This document shows positions 1 to 8,764 of a stretch of DNA of 64,000 nt, one piece after another. A model generated the notes under the pieces. It made no database searches. It worked only from the letters and a program-made list of their open reading frames with translations, and had not been told where the DNA came from. The first letter of the stretch is position 1. Each line of letters begins with the position of its first letter. The stretch spans positions 248,001 through 312,000 of the forward strand of contig NZ_PGUW01000002.1 in NCBI RefSeq assembly GCF_002863565.1. The letters run 5' to 3'. Origin of the DNA: Bacillus sp. V5-8f. Lineage in GTDB: Bacteria > Bacillota > Bacilli > Bacillales > DSM-1321. The position numbers were made by a program, and so were the translations under genes.

Positions 1-630
1 AACATGGCAAGGGCAATGGAAGAGGGACGTTTTGATGAGCAAATCGTTCCAATCAGCATTCCAGTAAGAAAAGGGGATCCAATCGTTTTTAAAGCGGATG
101 AACATCCTCGCCCCCAGACTACAATCGAAGCACTTTCCAAACTGCAGCCAGCCTTCCTTAAAGGCGGCACAGTGACAGCGGGCAACAGCTCAGGCTTAAA
201 TGATGCAGCATCTGCACTTGTGATTATGTCGAGGGAAAAGGCAGAAGAATTGGGGCTTACTCCACTGGCAACTGTCCGTTCGTATGCTGTATCTGGAGTG
301 GACCCTAATATCATGGGAATTGGTCCTGTTCCAGCTACGCGAAAAGTGTTGGAAAAAGCAGGATTGACTATGGCAGATATAGATGTAATTGAAATAAATG
401 AAGCATTTGCCGGTCAGGTACTGGCTTGCAACAGAGAGCTTGAGATGGATTTAGACAAAGTGAATGTTAATGGCGGTGCCATTGCTCATGGACATCCACT
501 CGGCGCAACCGGAGCCATTCTTGCTACCAAAGCTGTATATGAAATGAAGCGGTCGGGAGGAAAGTATTCCCTGATCACTGCTTGTATCGGTGGCGGCCAA
601 GGAATCGCAACCATTCTAGAAAGAGAGTAG
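1..630 (+). CDS. Thiolase (acetyl-CoA acetyltransferase), 3' part only
   Basis: The gene enters from before the window and only its C-terminal half is visible, about 209 codons. Visible thiolase landmarks are NEAFA (about codons 132-136 of the visible part), the catalytic-His segment HGHPLGATGA and the C-terminal catalytic Cys in CIGGGQG. Enzymes of this family join or cleave acyl-CoAs at the beta-keto position in the cytoplasm. The N-terminal active-site Cys lies outside the window. A second complete thiolase lies at 59426. A thioesterase and an esterase follow, so this copy probably serves a catabolic acyl-CoA route rather than general acetoacetyl-CoA supply; that is inference from context. 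Confidence 0.93.
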   Translation, partial: NMARAMEEGRFDEQIVPISIPVRKGDPIVFKADEHPRPQTTIEALSKLQPAFLKGGTVTAGNSSGLNDAASALVIMSREKAEELGLTPLATVRSYAVSGVDPNIMGIGPVPATRKVLEKAGLTMADIDVIEINEAFAGQVLACNRELEMDLDKVNVNGGAIAHGHPLGATGAILATKAVYEMKRSGGKYSLITACIGGGQGIATILERE

Positions 631-646
631 AGATACCCCTAACAAA

Positions 647-685
647 GCCTAGGGCCATGCTTGTACACTCCAATTGGCCTTAGGC
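647..685. other. Intergenic stem-loop
   Basis: GCCTAGGGCC at 647-656 pairs with GGCCTTAGGC at 676-685, with one G-T wobble. An A-run and not a T-run follows on the plus strand, so it is not a classical intrinsic terminator for the thiolase. It may stabilise the upstream mRNA. Confidence 0.4.
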
Positions 686-722
686 AAAAAACACCTTACA
701 CTTTCGGGAAAGGGGACCCTAC

Positions 723-1133
723 ATGACTACAGAATACATAGTCAATGTGTATGTGAGGATTTGTGAAACAGATCTAACAGGTTATGCAAATAGTACAAGC
801 TTTATGATCTACTTTGAAGAAGCTCGTTCCAAATTTTTTAATGCAATTGGATATAGCCCCGACAAGCGGGACGTTGGCTTTATATTGGCTTCCACATCAT
901 GCAGATTTAAGGGGGCTGCCAAATTTAATCAGTCTCTTAAAATCAGATCGACAGTATCGCGAATTGGAAAGAAAAGCTTTCAACTATCACACCAAATGGA
1001 AGATGGAGAATCGGGTATCGCGATTGCTGAGGGTGAAGCCGTAATTGTGTGCTTTGACTTTGAAAAGCAAGAGACGATACCAATTCCTGGAGCCTTATTG
1101 TCTGTATTGGAAAACCATTTAGTTAACGCATAA
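723..1133 (+). CDS. Acyl-CoA thioesterase, hot-dog fold (4HBT/YbgC type)
   Basis: The product has 136 residues, the usual size of a single hot-dog domain. The N-terminal segment CETDLTGYANSTSF, followed by FEEAR, matches the 4-hydroxybenzoyl-CoA thioesterase active-site loop and helix. The catalytic Asp of ETD is present. Such enzymes hydrolyse acyl-CoA to free acid and CoA in the cytosol. The ATG at 723 follows a GGGAAAGGGGA ribosome site. It sits between the thiolase and an esterase, all on the same strand and ahead of the ABC transporter, which suggests one catabolic operon. The substrate cannot be read from the sequence. Confidence 0.85.
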   Translation: MTTEYIVNVYVRICETDLTGYANSTSFMIYFEEARSKFFNAIGYSPDKRDVGFILASTSCRFKGAAKFNQSLKIRSTVSRIGKKSFQLSHQMEDGESGIAIAEGEAVIVCFDFEKQETIPIPGALLSVLENHLVNA

Positions 1134-1167
1134 GTGTAGCTCCGTTTACGAAAGGAGGAAGAAAATA

Positions 1168-2121
1168 ATGACTCTGCATCCTCAAGCAAGAGCATTGCTC
1201 GACATGTTTGAAAACAGTTCTGCTCCATCACTTGATCAGCTGTCTGTCCCGGAAGCAAGAGCTGCATATGCCAAAATGTGCAAGCTTTTAAACAAGCCCC
1301 AAGAGATTTATAAAGTAGAAGATATGAGAATAAAAGGGTACCAGGATGATATTTCCATTAGAATATATACCCCGAAAGAAGAAAATATACTCCCTGCACT
1401 TGTTTATTTTCATGGCGGGGGCTGGGTGATCGGAAATTTAGAAACCCATGATGCTCTTTGCCGGGCGTTAGCTAATGAATCAGGATGTAAGGTAATATCT
1501 GTGGATTATAGCCTTTCACCTGAAGAAAAATTTCCTGTTGCAGTAGAGGATGCCTATCTGGCTGTCCAATGGACATCAGATCATGCCGAACAATTAGGGA
1601 TTGATAAAACAGCAATTGCAGTTGGAGGAGATAGTGCAGGAGGTAACCTTGCAGCCGTTGTTTGTTACCTAGCCAACCAAAGGAAAGGCCCTTCCATCAA
1701 GTATCAAATGCTATTTTATCCTTCGACCGGCTACGCCAGAACCTCTTCCTATGAAAAATATGGAGAAGGATACCATTTGACAAAAGCAACGATGAACTGG
1801 TTTCAAATGCATTACTTGAACTCGATCGAAGACAGAAATAACCCTTTAGCTGCCCCGATGAACATTCCAGACTCTCAAACAAGCAAATTGCCGCCAGCTT
1901 ATATTATGACCGCAGGATATGACCCTTTATGCGACGGAGGAGAAATGTATTCACAGAAACTAGAAAAAGCAGGTGTTGAAAGTACTTATGTATGTTACGC
2001 CGGAATGATCCACGGTTTTCTGACAATGACTGAGCCACTGGATGATAGCAAACGGGCAATTAAAGAAGCAGCTTATGCATTGCGAAATCATTTTAAAAAA
2101 ACAGAAGCTTCCTCCATATAG
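1168..2121 (+). CDS. Alpha/beta hydrolase, hormone-sensitive-lipase family esterase
   Basis: 317 residues, typical of the HSL/acetyl-esterase (Aes) family. The oxyanion-hole motif HGGGW is near residue 80 and the nucleophile elbow GDSAGGN near residue 155. A late Asp (GYDPLCDGG) and His (MIHGF) complete a plausible Ser-Asp-His triad. No signal peptide is present, so it should be cytoplasmic. The expected activity is hydrolysis of short-chain or aryl esters. The start follows AAAGGAGGAAG. It lies between the thioesterase and livH on the same strand, so it may release an acid taken up by the transporter; this is inference. Confidence 0.88.
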   Translation: MTLHPQARALLDMFENSSAPSLDQLSVPEARAAYAKMCKLLNKPQEIYKVEDMRIKGYQDDISIRIYTPKEENILPALVYFHGGGWVIGNLETHDALCRALANESGCKVISVDYSLSPEEKFPVAVEDAYLAVQWTSDHAEQLGIDKTAIAVGGDSAGGNLAAVVCYLANQRKGPSIKYQMLFYPSTGYARTSSYEKYGEGYHLTKATMNWFQMHYLNSIEDRNNPLAAPMNIPDSQTSKLPPAYIMTAGYDPLCDGGEMYSQKLEKAGVESTYVCYAGMIHGFLTMTEPLDDSKRAIKEAAYALRNHFKKTEASSI

Positions 2122-2200
2122 GAATTGGAAGCAGGATGAGCACACGCAGTAAACCCAAAAGGAAATACAAAAACAAAAGAATCAAAAGGGGGATTAACAG

Positions 2201-3064
2201 ATGGAGATTCTCATCCAGCAGTTGTTTAACGGTTTAACCATTGGAAGCGTTTACAGCTTGGTTGCATTAGGATTGACATTAGTATATGGAATTCTTCATA
2301 TTCCGAACTTTGCCCATGGGGCCCTATATATGTTAGGCGGGTACATCACATTAACGATGATGACCTCATCAGGAGTTCATTATTGGGTTGCCATTTTTGT
2401 ATCCATCCTTGTAGTTGGCTTGGTCGGTGTCCTAATGGAACGATTGGTTTTTCACCCTCTTAGACACGCGCCGCCGATCCATGACAAAATTGCCGCCATT
2501 GGTATCCTTTTATTCCTCGAAGCATTTGCCCAATTTGTTTGGGGTGCAGATTACCGTTCAATGCCAACACCTTATGACAAAGTCATCAACTTGTTTGGAA
2601 TCACCTTCACATTACAAAGATTATTGATCATTGTAGCAGCCATTGCCGTCATGATTTTGTTGTACCTGTTCCTAAAGAAAACATTTATTGGTTCTACCAT
2701 TATTGCCATGGCACAAAATCGCGAAGGAGCAAATCTTGTTGGAATTAACACCAACAAAGTTGCCATGCTGACATTTATGATTTCCGGAGCATTGGCAGCA
2801 ATCGCTTGTTCCCTTGCCGCACCGATCAATCTCGTTTTTCCAGGAATGGGCCATTTGGTCATTCTAAAAGCCTTCGTCATCATCATACTCGGAGGAATGG
2901 GAAGTATACCTGGAGCTATATTAGGCGGATATATTTTAGGCTTTAGCGAAAGCCTTGGAGCTACTTACGTTTCAAATGACTACAAAGACATCATTGCGTT
3001 CGTGTTATTAGTAATTATCCTGTCAGTGAAGCCAACAGGACTGTTTGCAAAGGAGGGACGCTAA
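2201..3064 (+). CDS. livH: Liv-type ABC transporter permease LivH
   Basis: 287 residues with about eight hydrophobic segments. The opening GLTIGSVYSLVALGLTLVYG and the HAPPIHDKIAAIG and LGGMGSIPGAILGG segments are characteristic of LivH/BraD permeases. It forms the membrane channel with LivM in a branched-chain-amino-acid-type importer. livM starts at the base after its stop codon, which indicates translational coupling. The start follows AAAGGGGG. Although Liv is the family name, related transporters also carry aromatic acids, amides and urea, so the substrate is open. Confidence 0.92.
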   Translation: MEILIQQLFNGLTIGSVYSLVALGLTLVYGILHIPNFAHGALYMLGGYITLTMMTSSGVHYWVAIFVSILVVGLVGVLMERLVFHPLRHAPPIHDKIAAIGILLFLEAFAQFVWGADYRSMPTPYDKVINLFGITFTLQRLLIIVAAIAVMILLYLFLKKTFIGSTIIAMAQNREGANLVGINTNKVAMLTFMISGALAAIACSLAAPINLVFPGMGHLVILKAFVIIILGGMGSIPGAILGGYILGFSESLGATYVSNDYKDIIAFVLLVIILSVKPTGLFAKEGR

Positions 3065-4078
3065 ATGGTTGCATCTACAAAGCAAAGAACGATTGTTGCA
3101 GCACTCATCTTTTTTGCCCTTGTTTTTCCTTTTGTCACACAAAATGATTATTTTCTCCACATCATGACGCTTTCTTTCATCTGGATCATAGGAGTATACG
3201 GGTTAAATTTACTAGCGGGATATACCGGCTATTTATCTCTGGCACATGCGGGATTCTTCGCAATTGGCGCCTACTCTCTTGGACTATTGACAGTTAAGGC
3301 ACAGATGAATTTCTGGCTTGCATTCATTCTAGCCTGCATCATTACAAGCATTATAGGCTTCTTCGTTGGATTGATTGCCTTACGTACAAAGGAACACTTT
3401 TTTGCCATCTATACCTTGTGTGTTGGTTATATCATTTATCTCGTAATTGATAAATGGGAGAGCTTAACAGAGGGTGTAAGGGGACTAATCGGTATCCCAG
3501 CCCCTGGGAATATTGGCCCGATCACATTTGATACGCCACTTTCACAGTATTATCTAGTTTTGGCAATTCTGCTTCTTTCCATTTTAGTGATGTATCGGAT
3601 TGTCCATTCTTTAAATGGAAGAACGTATATTGCCATTCGCAATAGTGAAGATCTTGCCCAGACGATTGGGATTTCAACAATGAAAAACAAATTGACGGTT
3701 TTTGTTCTTTCCACTTTCTTTGCCGGATTATCTGGCGCGTTGTATGCAGGCTTTGTCCGTTTCATTGGGCCGGATATCGGTTCAACTGCTATTACCTTTG
3801 ATTTGTTGACATACCTGCTTGTTGGTGGAATTGGAACCCTTTCCGGACCTATTGTTGGAACCATTATTATTGTGTGGATATCCCAGCAGCTCCAATTCTT
3901 GCAGGATTATCGGATGCTGATTTTCGGACCTGTACTGACCCTTTTGATCATCTTTTACCCAAGGGGAATTGTTGGCGGGATCGTGGATTGGAGACATAAA
4001 TCCAAGGAAAAAAAGAACAAGAAGCAAGTTGCAGTCAATACACTTGTAAAACCGGAAAAGCAAGTTGGGGAGGGCTAA
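3065..4078 (+). CDS. livM: Liv-type ABC transporter permease LivM
   Basis: 337 residues, polytopic. GLNLLAGYTGYLSLAHAGFF near residues 47-66 is the LivM hallmark, and the GLSGALYAGF and GGIGTLSGPIVG segments follow. The C-terminal tail is short, hydrophilic and lysine-rich. It begins directly after livH, and livG begins 4 bases after its stop, so the transporter genes are one transcriptional unit. It should pair with LivH in the membrane. Confidence 0.92.
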   Translation: MVASTKQRTIVAALIFFALVFPFVTQNDYFLHIMTLSFIWIIGVYGLNLLAGYTGYLSLAHAGFFAIGAYSLGLLTVKAQMNFWLAFILACIITSIIGFFVGLIALRTKEHFFAIYTLCVGYIIYLVIDKWESLTEGVRGLIGIPAPGNIGPITFDTPLSQYYLVLAILLLSILVMYRIVHSLNGRTYIAIRNSEDLAQTIGISTMKNKLTVFVLSTFFAGLSGALYAGFVRFIGPDIGSTAITFDLLTYLLVGGIGTLSGPIVGTIIIVWISQQLQFLQDYRMLIFGPVLTLLIIFYPRGIVGGIVDWRHKSKEKKNKKQVAVNTLVKPEKQVGEG

Positions 4079-4082
4079 CCAA

Positions 4083-4847
4083 ATGTACTTAGAAACTAAG
4101 AACCTTACCAAACAATTTGGGGGAAATCGGGCCGTAAATTCCGTCGATTTCTCTATTGAAAAGGGCAAAATCAATGCCATCATCGGACCGAATGGCGCCG
4201 GTAAATCAACCTTTTTTAACTTGATCAGCGGCTTTCACCGTCCTACTTCTGGCCAAGTCATTTTTAAAGGGAAGGATATTACTACTTTACCTTCCAACAA
4301 AATAGCTGAGCTTGGTGTAGCGAGAACCTTCCAGACAACGAATCTATTTGAACAATCATCTGTTTTAGATAATGTCATAGTGGGCCACCGCTTACGAACC
4401 AAATCGAACCTGCTTGATGCAGTGCTTAGGACTAAGCGCCTAAAAACGGAAGAACAGCAGTGCAGGGACAAGGCAATGGAGGTTTTGGACTTTGTCGGTC
4501 TGACACATGCTGCGCATAGACAAGCGGCCGACATTTCCCAAGAGGAGAAGAAAAGGGTCGCCTTTGCGTTAGCGCTTGCCACAGACCCGGAAATTGTCTT
4601 CCTTGACGAACCGGCAGCCGGTGTCAATCCGGATGAAACGGAAGGCCTCGCACTCTTAATGGAGAAAATGGTCGCTAAAGGAATTACCGTTTGCCTGATT
4701 GAGCACAAAATGTCGATGATCATGAGGATTGCCCATAAAATCATGGTTCTAAACTATGGAGAAAAAATTGCAGAAGGAACACCTAGCGAGATCCAAAGCA
4801 ACGAAGCAGTTATTAAAGCATATCTGGGAGGGAGTGCCATTGCTTAA
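4083..4847 (+). CDS. livG: Liv-type ABC transporter ATPase LivG, atypical signature motif
   Basis: 254 residues from the ATG at 4083, chosen because GGGGAGGG lies about 9 bases upstream; an in-frame start 18 bases earlier lacks a site. The Walker A motif is GPNGAGKST and Walker B is IVFLDEPAAGVNPDE. The ABC signature region reads DISQEEKKRVAFALALA, where LivG proteins usually have LSYGQQRRLEIARAL, so the normally conserved signature Gly is replaced by acidic residues. Everything else is intact and the gene is in operon order. It powers the LivHM channel together with LivF. Confidence 0.9.
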   Translation: MYLETKNLTKQFGGNRAVNSVDFSIEKGKINAIIGPNGAGKSTFFNLISGFHRPTSGQVIFKGKDITTLPSNKIAELGVARTFQTTNLFEQSSVLDNVIVGHRLRTKSNLLDAVLRTKRLKTEEQQCRDKAMEVLDFVGLTHAAHRQAADISQEEKKRVAFALALATDPEIVFLDEPAAGVNPDETEGLALLMEKMVAKGITVCLIEHKMSMIMRIAHKIMVLNYGEKIAEGTPSEIQSNEAVIKAYLGGSAIA

Positions 4848-5547
4848 GTTAAACGGTATTTCAGTTAAATATGGCAGCTTCACTGCCATTCAGCGGGTGA
4901 ATATTGATGTTACCCAGGGAGACATTGTCGTGTTGCTTGGATCAAATGGAGCTGGAAAGAGTACAACCTTCCGGACAATCAGCGGGCTAAACAAGCCTTT
5001 TGAAGGTGACATTGAATTTGAAGGGAAGTCGATTAAGGGACGGTCTCCTGACAAGATCGTACAATCCGGTGTCGTGCAATGCCCGGAAGGCAGGAAGCTT
5101 TTCTCTGAAATGAGTGTTCAGGAAAACTTGCGAATGGGCGCTTATGTCCACCGTGCGAAAAAGGATCAAATTAAGCAATCTCTCGAGCATGTTTATGAGC
5201 TATTCCCAATATTGAAAGAAAAACGGAATGACCCAGCTGGTTCCCTAAGCGGAGGGCAGCAGCAAATGGTCGCAATCGGCAGAGCGTTAATGGCCAAGCC
5301 AAAGGTAATGCTGCTGGACGAGCCATCAGTCGGACTGGCACCGTTGATTGTTGAACAAATGTTTGAAGTAATCCAGCAAATCAACAAAGAGGGGACGACC
5401 ATCCTACTCGCCGAACAAAACGCCAATGCAGCCTTGAAAATTGCCACTAAGGGCTATGTATTTGAAAATGGCTCGATTGTCGTAGAAGGCAGTGCCGATG
5501 AGCTGTTCTCCAATGAGGAAGTCCGAAAAGCGTACATTGGGGCATAA
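4840..5547 (+). CDS. livF: Liv-type ABC transporter ATPase LivF
   Basis: 235 residues if translation starts at the TTG at 4840. That codon sits 7 bases after GGGAGGG (4826-4832) and overlaps the end of livG by 8 bases. The long N-terminal extension seen in the raw frame is LivG coding sequence read in another phase. Walker A is GSNGAGKST, the signature is the canonical LSGGQQQ, and Walker B is VMLLDEPSVGLAP. Because LivF keeps a normal signature while LivG does not, the ATPase pair may be asymmetric. Confidence 0.9.
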   Translation: MLKLNGISVKYGSFTAIQRVNIDVTQGDIVVLLGSNGAGKSTTFRTISGLNKPFEGDIEFEGKSIKGRSPDKIVQSGVVQCPEGRKLFSEMSVQENLRMGAYVHRAKKDQIKQSLEHVYELFPILKEKRNDPAGSLSGGQQQMVAIGRALMAKPKVMLLDEPSVGLAPLIVEQMFEVIQQINKEGTTILLAEQNANAALKIATKGYVFENGSIVVEGSADELFSNEEVRKAYIGA

Positions 5548-5646
5548 CCAACCGGCAATGATAGATTCCATTAAAGGGGGTGGTACACGTTCAATATCCT
5601 GTTATAACGAATAAAAATGGAATTTAAATAGTAGAGGGGGAAGATT

Positions 5647-6852
5647 ATGAAAAAAGTAAAATTTCTTTTTATTGTTAGTCTTATGTTGACATTGATTTTT
5701 AGTTTAACAGCTTGTAATAGCTCTAATTCGTCGAAGACAGCATCCGGTGGCAGCGGCGGGGGCGGCAGCGAGGGAGAAGGTACGGTTAACATCGGTTTTA
5801 GCGGACCTCTAAGCGGACCAGCTGCTTTCTACGGTGAGCGTACATTAAACGGAGTTAAAATGGCAGCTGAGGAAATTAACAATGCTGGCGGCTTTGAGGT
5901 AAACGGCAAGAAATACAAATTAAATATCGTTTCCTTAGATGACAAATATCTGCCAAATGAAACAGGTGCGAATGCGAAAAGATTGATCCAGGAGCATAAG
6001 ACACCTATTATCTTTACCCCTCACAGCGGTGGAGTGCTTGCTTTGCAGGTGTTTAACCAAGTTGATAATTTCATCATTGGTGCTTACACAAGTGAACCAA
6101 AAGTAACAGAGAACGGCAACAAGCTTACAGTCCGGATCCCGCCTCGTTACGATGGCTACATTAAGCCATTCAGTGAGTATGCAATGAAGAGATTCGGCAA
6201 TAAGATTGCTGCTCTGCCAACTGCTTCACAGTATGGAAAAGACTGGACAGAAACACTTTTACCCGCATGGGAAAAAGCTGGCGGCAAGGTTGTTTATAAC
6301 TCCGCTATCGATTTCACAAAAGATACTGACTTCTTTACAATCGTAACGAATGCTTTGAAAAAGAAACCAGACGTTCTTTTCATCGGTGGTGCTTCCGAGC
6401 CGACTGCGAAAGTAGCTAAGCAAGCAAGAGAGCTTGGCTTCAAGGGCGGATTCATCATCATGGACCAAGCAAAGCTTGATGAAATGAAAAAAGTAACAGG
6501 CACATATGAGCCTCTTGAAGGATCAATTGGCGTGTTACCTTTGGTTGATACACAAAACCCAGGTACAGCCGAATTCGTAAAGAATTACAAAGCAAAACAT
6601 AAGGAAGACCCAGGTTCAGAAGCAGGACTTAACTACATGGGAATGAATGCTTTCGTAGAGGCCATGAAAGCAGCAGGCTCTGTAGACGATCCAAAGAAAA
6701 TCCGCGAAAAAATGGCTGAAGGCTTAAAGAACATTCCTGAAGAGAAAAAGGTATACCTAATCCCTGGAATCGATGAGCACGGCGGATTCGAATCTGACCT
6801 GATTGTCGGAGCAGTTGAACAAGGTAAGATTAAACCGATTGAAGTGAAGTAA
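5647..6852 (+). CDS. livK: Liv-type substrate-binding lipoprotein
   Basis: 401 residues. The N-terminus is a lipoprotein signal with the lipobox LTAC at residues 20-23, then a Ser/Gly-rich linker of about 20 residues. The mature part starts with VNIGFSGPLSGPAAFYG, the pattern of type I periplasmic-binding proteins of the Leu/Ile/Val family. It would be anchored to the outer face of the membrane and hand ligand to LivHM. It is last in the transporter operon, and a terminator follows at 6893. The ligand cannot be assigned; the neighbours suggest an acid that enters CoA metabolism. Confidence 0.9.
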   Translation: MKKVKFLFIVSLMLTLIFSLTACNSSNSSKTASGGSGGGGSEGEGTVNIGFSGPLSGPAAFYGERTLNGVKMAAEEINNAGGFEVNGKKYKLNIVSLDDKYLPNETGANAKRLIQEHKTPIIFTPHSGGVLALQVFNQVDNFIIGAYTSEPKVTENGNKLTVRIPPRYDGYIKPFSEYAMKRFGNKIAALPTASQYGKDWTETLLPAWEKAGGKVVYNSAIDFTKDTDFFTIVTNALKKKPDVLFIGGASEPTAKVAKQARELGFKGGFIIMDQAKLDEMKKVTGTYEPLEGSIGVLPLVDTQNPGTAEFVKNYKAKHKEDPGSEAGLNYMGMNAFVEAMKAAGSVDDPKKIREKMAEGLKNIPEEKKVYLIPGIDEHGGFESDLIVGAVEQGKIKPIEVK

Positions 6853-6892
6853 TTTTTACTGCTAAATTTATAAACAACTATTGGACGAACAG

Positions 6893-6926
6893 GATGACTC
6901 TGGTTTTACCAGGGTCATCTATTTTT
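6893..6926 (+). terminator. Rho-independent terminator after the liv operon
   Basis: GATGACTCTGG (6893-6903) pairs with CCAGGGTCATC (6909-6919), with a TTTTA loop and one wobble. A T-rich stretch follows. Confidence 0.8.
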
Positions 6927-6980
6927 ATCAGTAAATTTGGATTCTAATAATCTTAGTGCCAGATAAGGAGAGGAAAAATA

Positions 6981-8330
6981 TTGAAGGCTAAAAAACTTCT
7001 ATCTTTAACTTTAGGTGCAACTTTGCTATTTACAGCGACAGAAGGCTGGGCTACTGCTCCCTCACCAAGCAGCAAAACACCACAAAACCAAGCCACAACA
7101 CCGTATTATGTAGATGAATCAAAGCTGCCATTTGACGCACTGCCAGGTTACGAATCCAAACGATATTGGGGAATCCATAAAGGGGCAGGATACCGAATAG
7201 AAGTTCCGAAAAATTGGAATGGTGAATTAGTTCTGTATGCTCATGGATACCATGACATCGGTTTGGAACTATGGATAGATAATCCAGAAATAATTAGACC
7301 CTATTTACTAGAAAATGGATATGCATGGGCCGCATCTAGCTACAGTACAAACGGATATGATGTTGCGCAAGGAGTCAAAGATACACATGCACTTGGCGCT
7401 TTATTTAATGGCAAAATCGGCAACCCCAAACGGACATATGTAACAGGCCATTCCATGGGAGGACATATTACTGCTGTTTTAGCAGAACAATATAGCAAAT
7501 CTTACGATGGTGCGCTTCCAATGTGCGGTGTAACAGGCGATACAGAACTTTTTGATTTCTTCACTGATTACGGACTCGTGGCTCAATCACTAAGCGGAAT
7601 TGAAAAACCTAAACAAAAAGCTGTTGCAGATGACAAGTATTTTTCCGAAACAGTACCACTCATTGAAACTAAATTGGGACTAAATGCAGCCAAGGAGTTG
7701 GCTACTTTAACCTCAGAAGGACAAAGGTTCAAGGCGGTAACAATGAATTTATCTGGAGGAAAGCGCCCTTTATTTGATGCCGCATTCCAGTCCTATAAAA
7801 ACTTCTTATTAGGTATGATGCCGACCAATCCAACCTACGGTGTTGCAGCTGGCAATGTCGTCAACACAACAGATTCAGTCTATCAATTTGACCAGGACAT
7901 GAATACCCTCTCACATGAAGAAAAACAACTAAATAACGCAGTACTCCGAGTAACTGCAGACCCTCAATCAAAACAACAAGGCTTAACAGGTGTTCCAAAA
8001 GTAAATGGGACACAAAAAATTCCTATGGTTTCGCTGCATGATGTAGGAGATTTGTTTGTTCCGTTCTCCATGCAGCAGATGCACGCCAAAAAAGCGAAAG
8101 CAAATGGAAATTCAGGTTTACTAGTAACAAGGGTAATCAGGGGGGTAGGCCATTGCGATTTTAATCCTCAAGAAGAGGGAGAAGCTTTTGCGGACCTTGT
8201 GAATTGGGTGGAAAATGGAGAGAAGCCTAAGGGGGATGATGTGCTGAATCCAGATGTGGTTGCGGATAATCGGTTTGGAACGGAATTTACTCGGGGATTA
8301 CGTTGGTTTGATCCTTTGAAAGGTCGGTAA
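6981..8330 (+). CDS. Secreted alpha/beta hydrolase
   Basis: 449 residues from a TTG at 6981, preceded by AAGGAGAGG. The first 26 residues (LLSLTLGATLLFTA, then WATA) form a signal peptide, so the enzyme should be exported. The domain follows: LVLYAHGYH carries the oxyanion region, GHSMGGH the nucleophile Ser, and GVGHCDF the likely catalytic His; an Asp in HDVGD may complete the triad. It resembles large extracellular esterase/peptidase-like hydrolases, but I cannot name a substrate. It has its own terminator at 8419, so it is monocistronic. Confidence 0.8.
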   Translation: MKAKKLLSLTLGATLLFTATEGWATAPSPSSKTPQNQATTPYYVDESKLPFDALPGYESKRYWGIHKGAGYRIEVPKNWNGELVLYAHGYHDIGLELWIDNPEIIRPYLLENGYAWAASSYSTNGYDVAQGVKDTHALGALFNGKIGNPKRTYVTGHSMGGHITAVLAEQYSKSYDGALPMCGVTGDTELFDFFTDYGLVAQSLSGIEKPKQKAVADDKYFSETVPLIETKLGLNAAKELATLTSEGQRFKAVTMNLSGGKRPLFDAAFQSYKNFLLGMMPTNPTYGVAAGNVVNTTDSVYQFDQDMNTLSHEEKQLNNAVLRVTADPQSKQQGLTGVPKVNGTQKIPMVSLHDVGDLFVPFSMQQMHAKKAKANGNSGLLVTRVIRGVGHCDFNPQEEGEAFADLVNWVENGEKPKGDDVLNPDVVADNRFGTEFTRGLRWFDPLKGR

Positions 8331-8418
8331 TGTATGTAGAGGGAATTAGCTGAAATTTCTAATAACATACCCTTAAGTTGAATGCTTACCTTAAATAATA
8401 CAACAAGAAATATTATAG

Positions 8419-8449
8419 ACAGTTCCCCACAACGGGGAGCTGTTTTTTT
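8419..8449 (+). terminator. Rho-independent terminator
   Basis: ACAGTTCCCC (8419-8428) pairs with GGGGAGCTGT (8434-8443), followed by seven T. It ends the hydrolase transcript before the matrix-operon control region. Confidence 0.85.
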
Positions 8450-8505
8450 ACTTTACCGATGTTTTCAACTATATTTTACCTTATTTCTTTTGCAAGACAA
8501 CTTTC

Positions 8506-8763
8506 GTTCTATAGAAAACACACAAAGTTCTTTATAAAATACAAAAAAGAGAGAAAATAAGAGATATTTCTAAAAAACGAACGATATTTGTTCTTTATAA
8601 AGAATAAAAGGCCGAATATGGGGTTTTTCAAAACAATCCATATGACCTATACTCAACTTGTGAGTTCGATAAAAAGAACAAAAAAAAGAACAGCAAGAAG
8701 AAAACCAAATAGTTGTTCTTAAAATCTTCCGATCATAAAAAGAACGGCGCGAGGAGGGAGAAC
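8506..8763 (+). promoter_or_regulatory. Cluster of SinR-like GTTCTTT operator sites upstream of tapA
   Basis: The SinR consensus reported for Bacillus subtilis is GTTCTYT. Exact GTTCTTT occurs here at 8527-8533 and 8590-8596 on the plus strand, and at 8673-8679, 8685-8691 and 8739-8745 on the minus strand. The copy at 8590 is part of a near-perfect palindrome, GTTCTTTATAAAGAAT (8590-8605). Weaker variants lie at 8506 (GTTCTAT followed by AGAAAAC), 8715 (GTTCTTA) and 8758 (GAGAAC). In B. subtilis SinR represses the tapA-sipW-tasA operon from such sites, and the same genes follow here. The sites are seen; the regulator itself is not in the window. Confidence 0.72.
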
Positions 8764-8764
8764 A

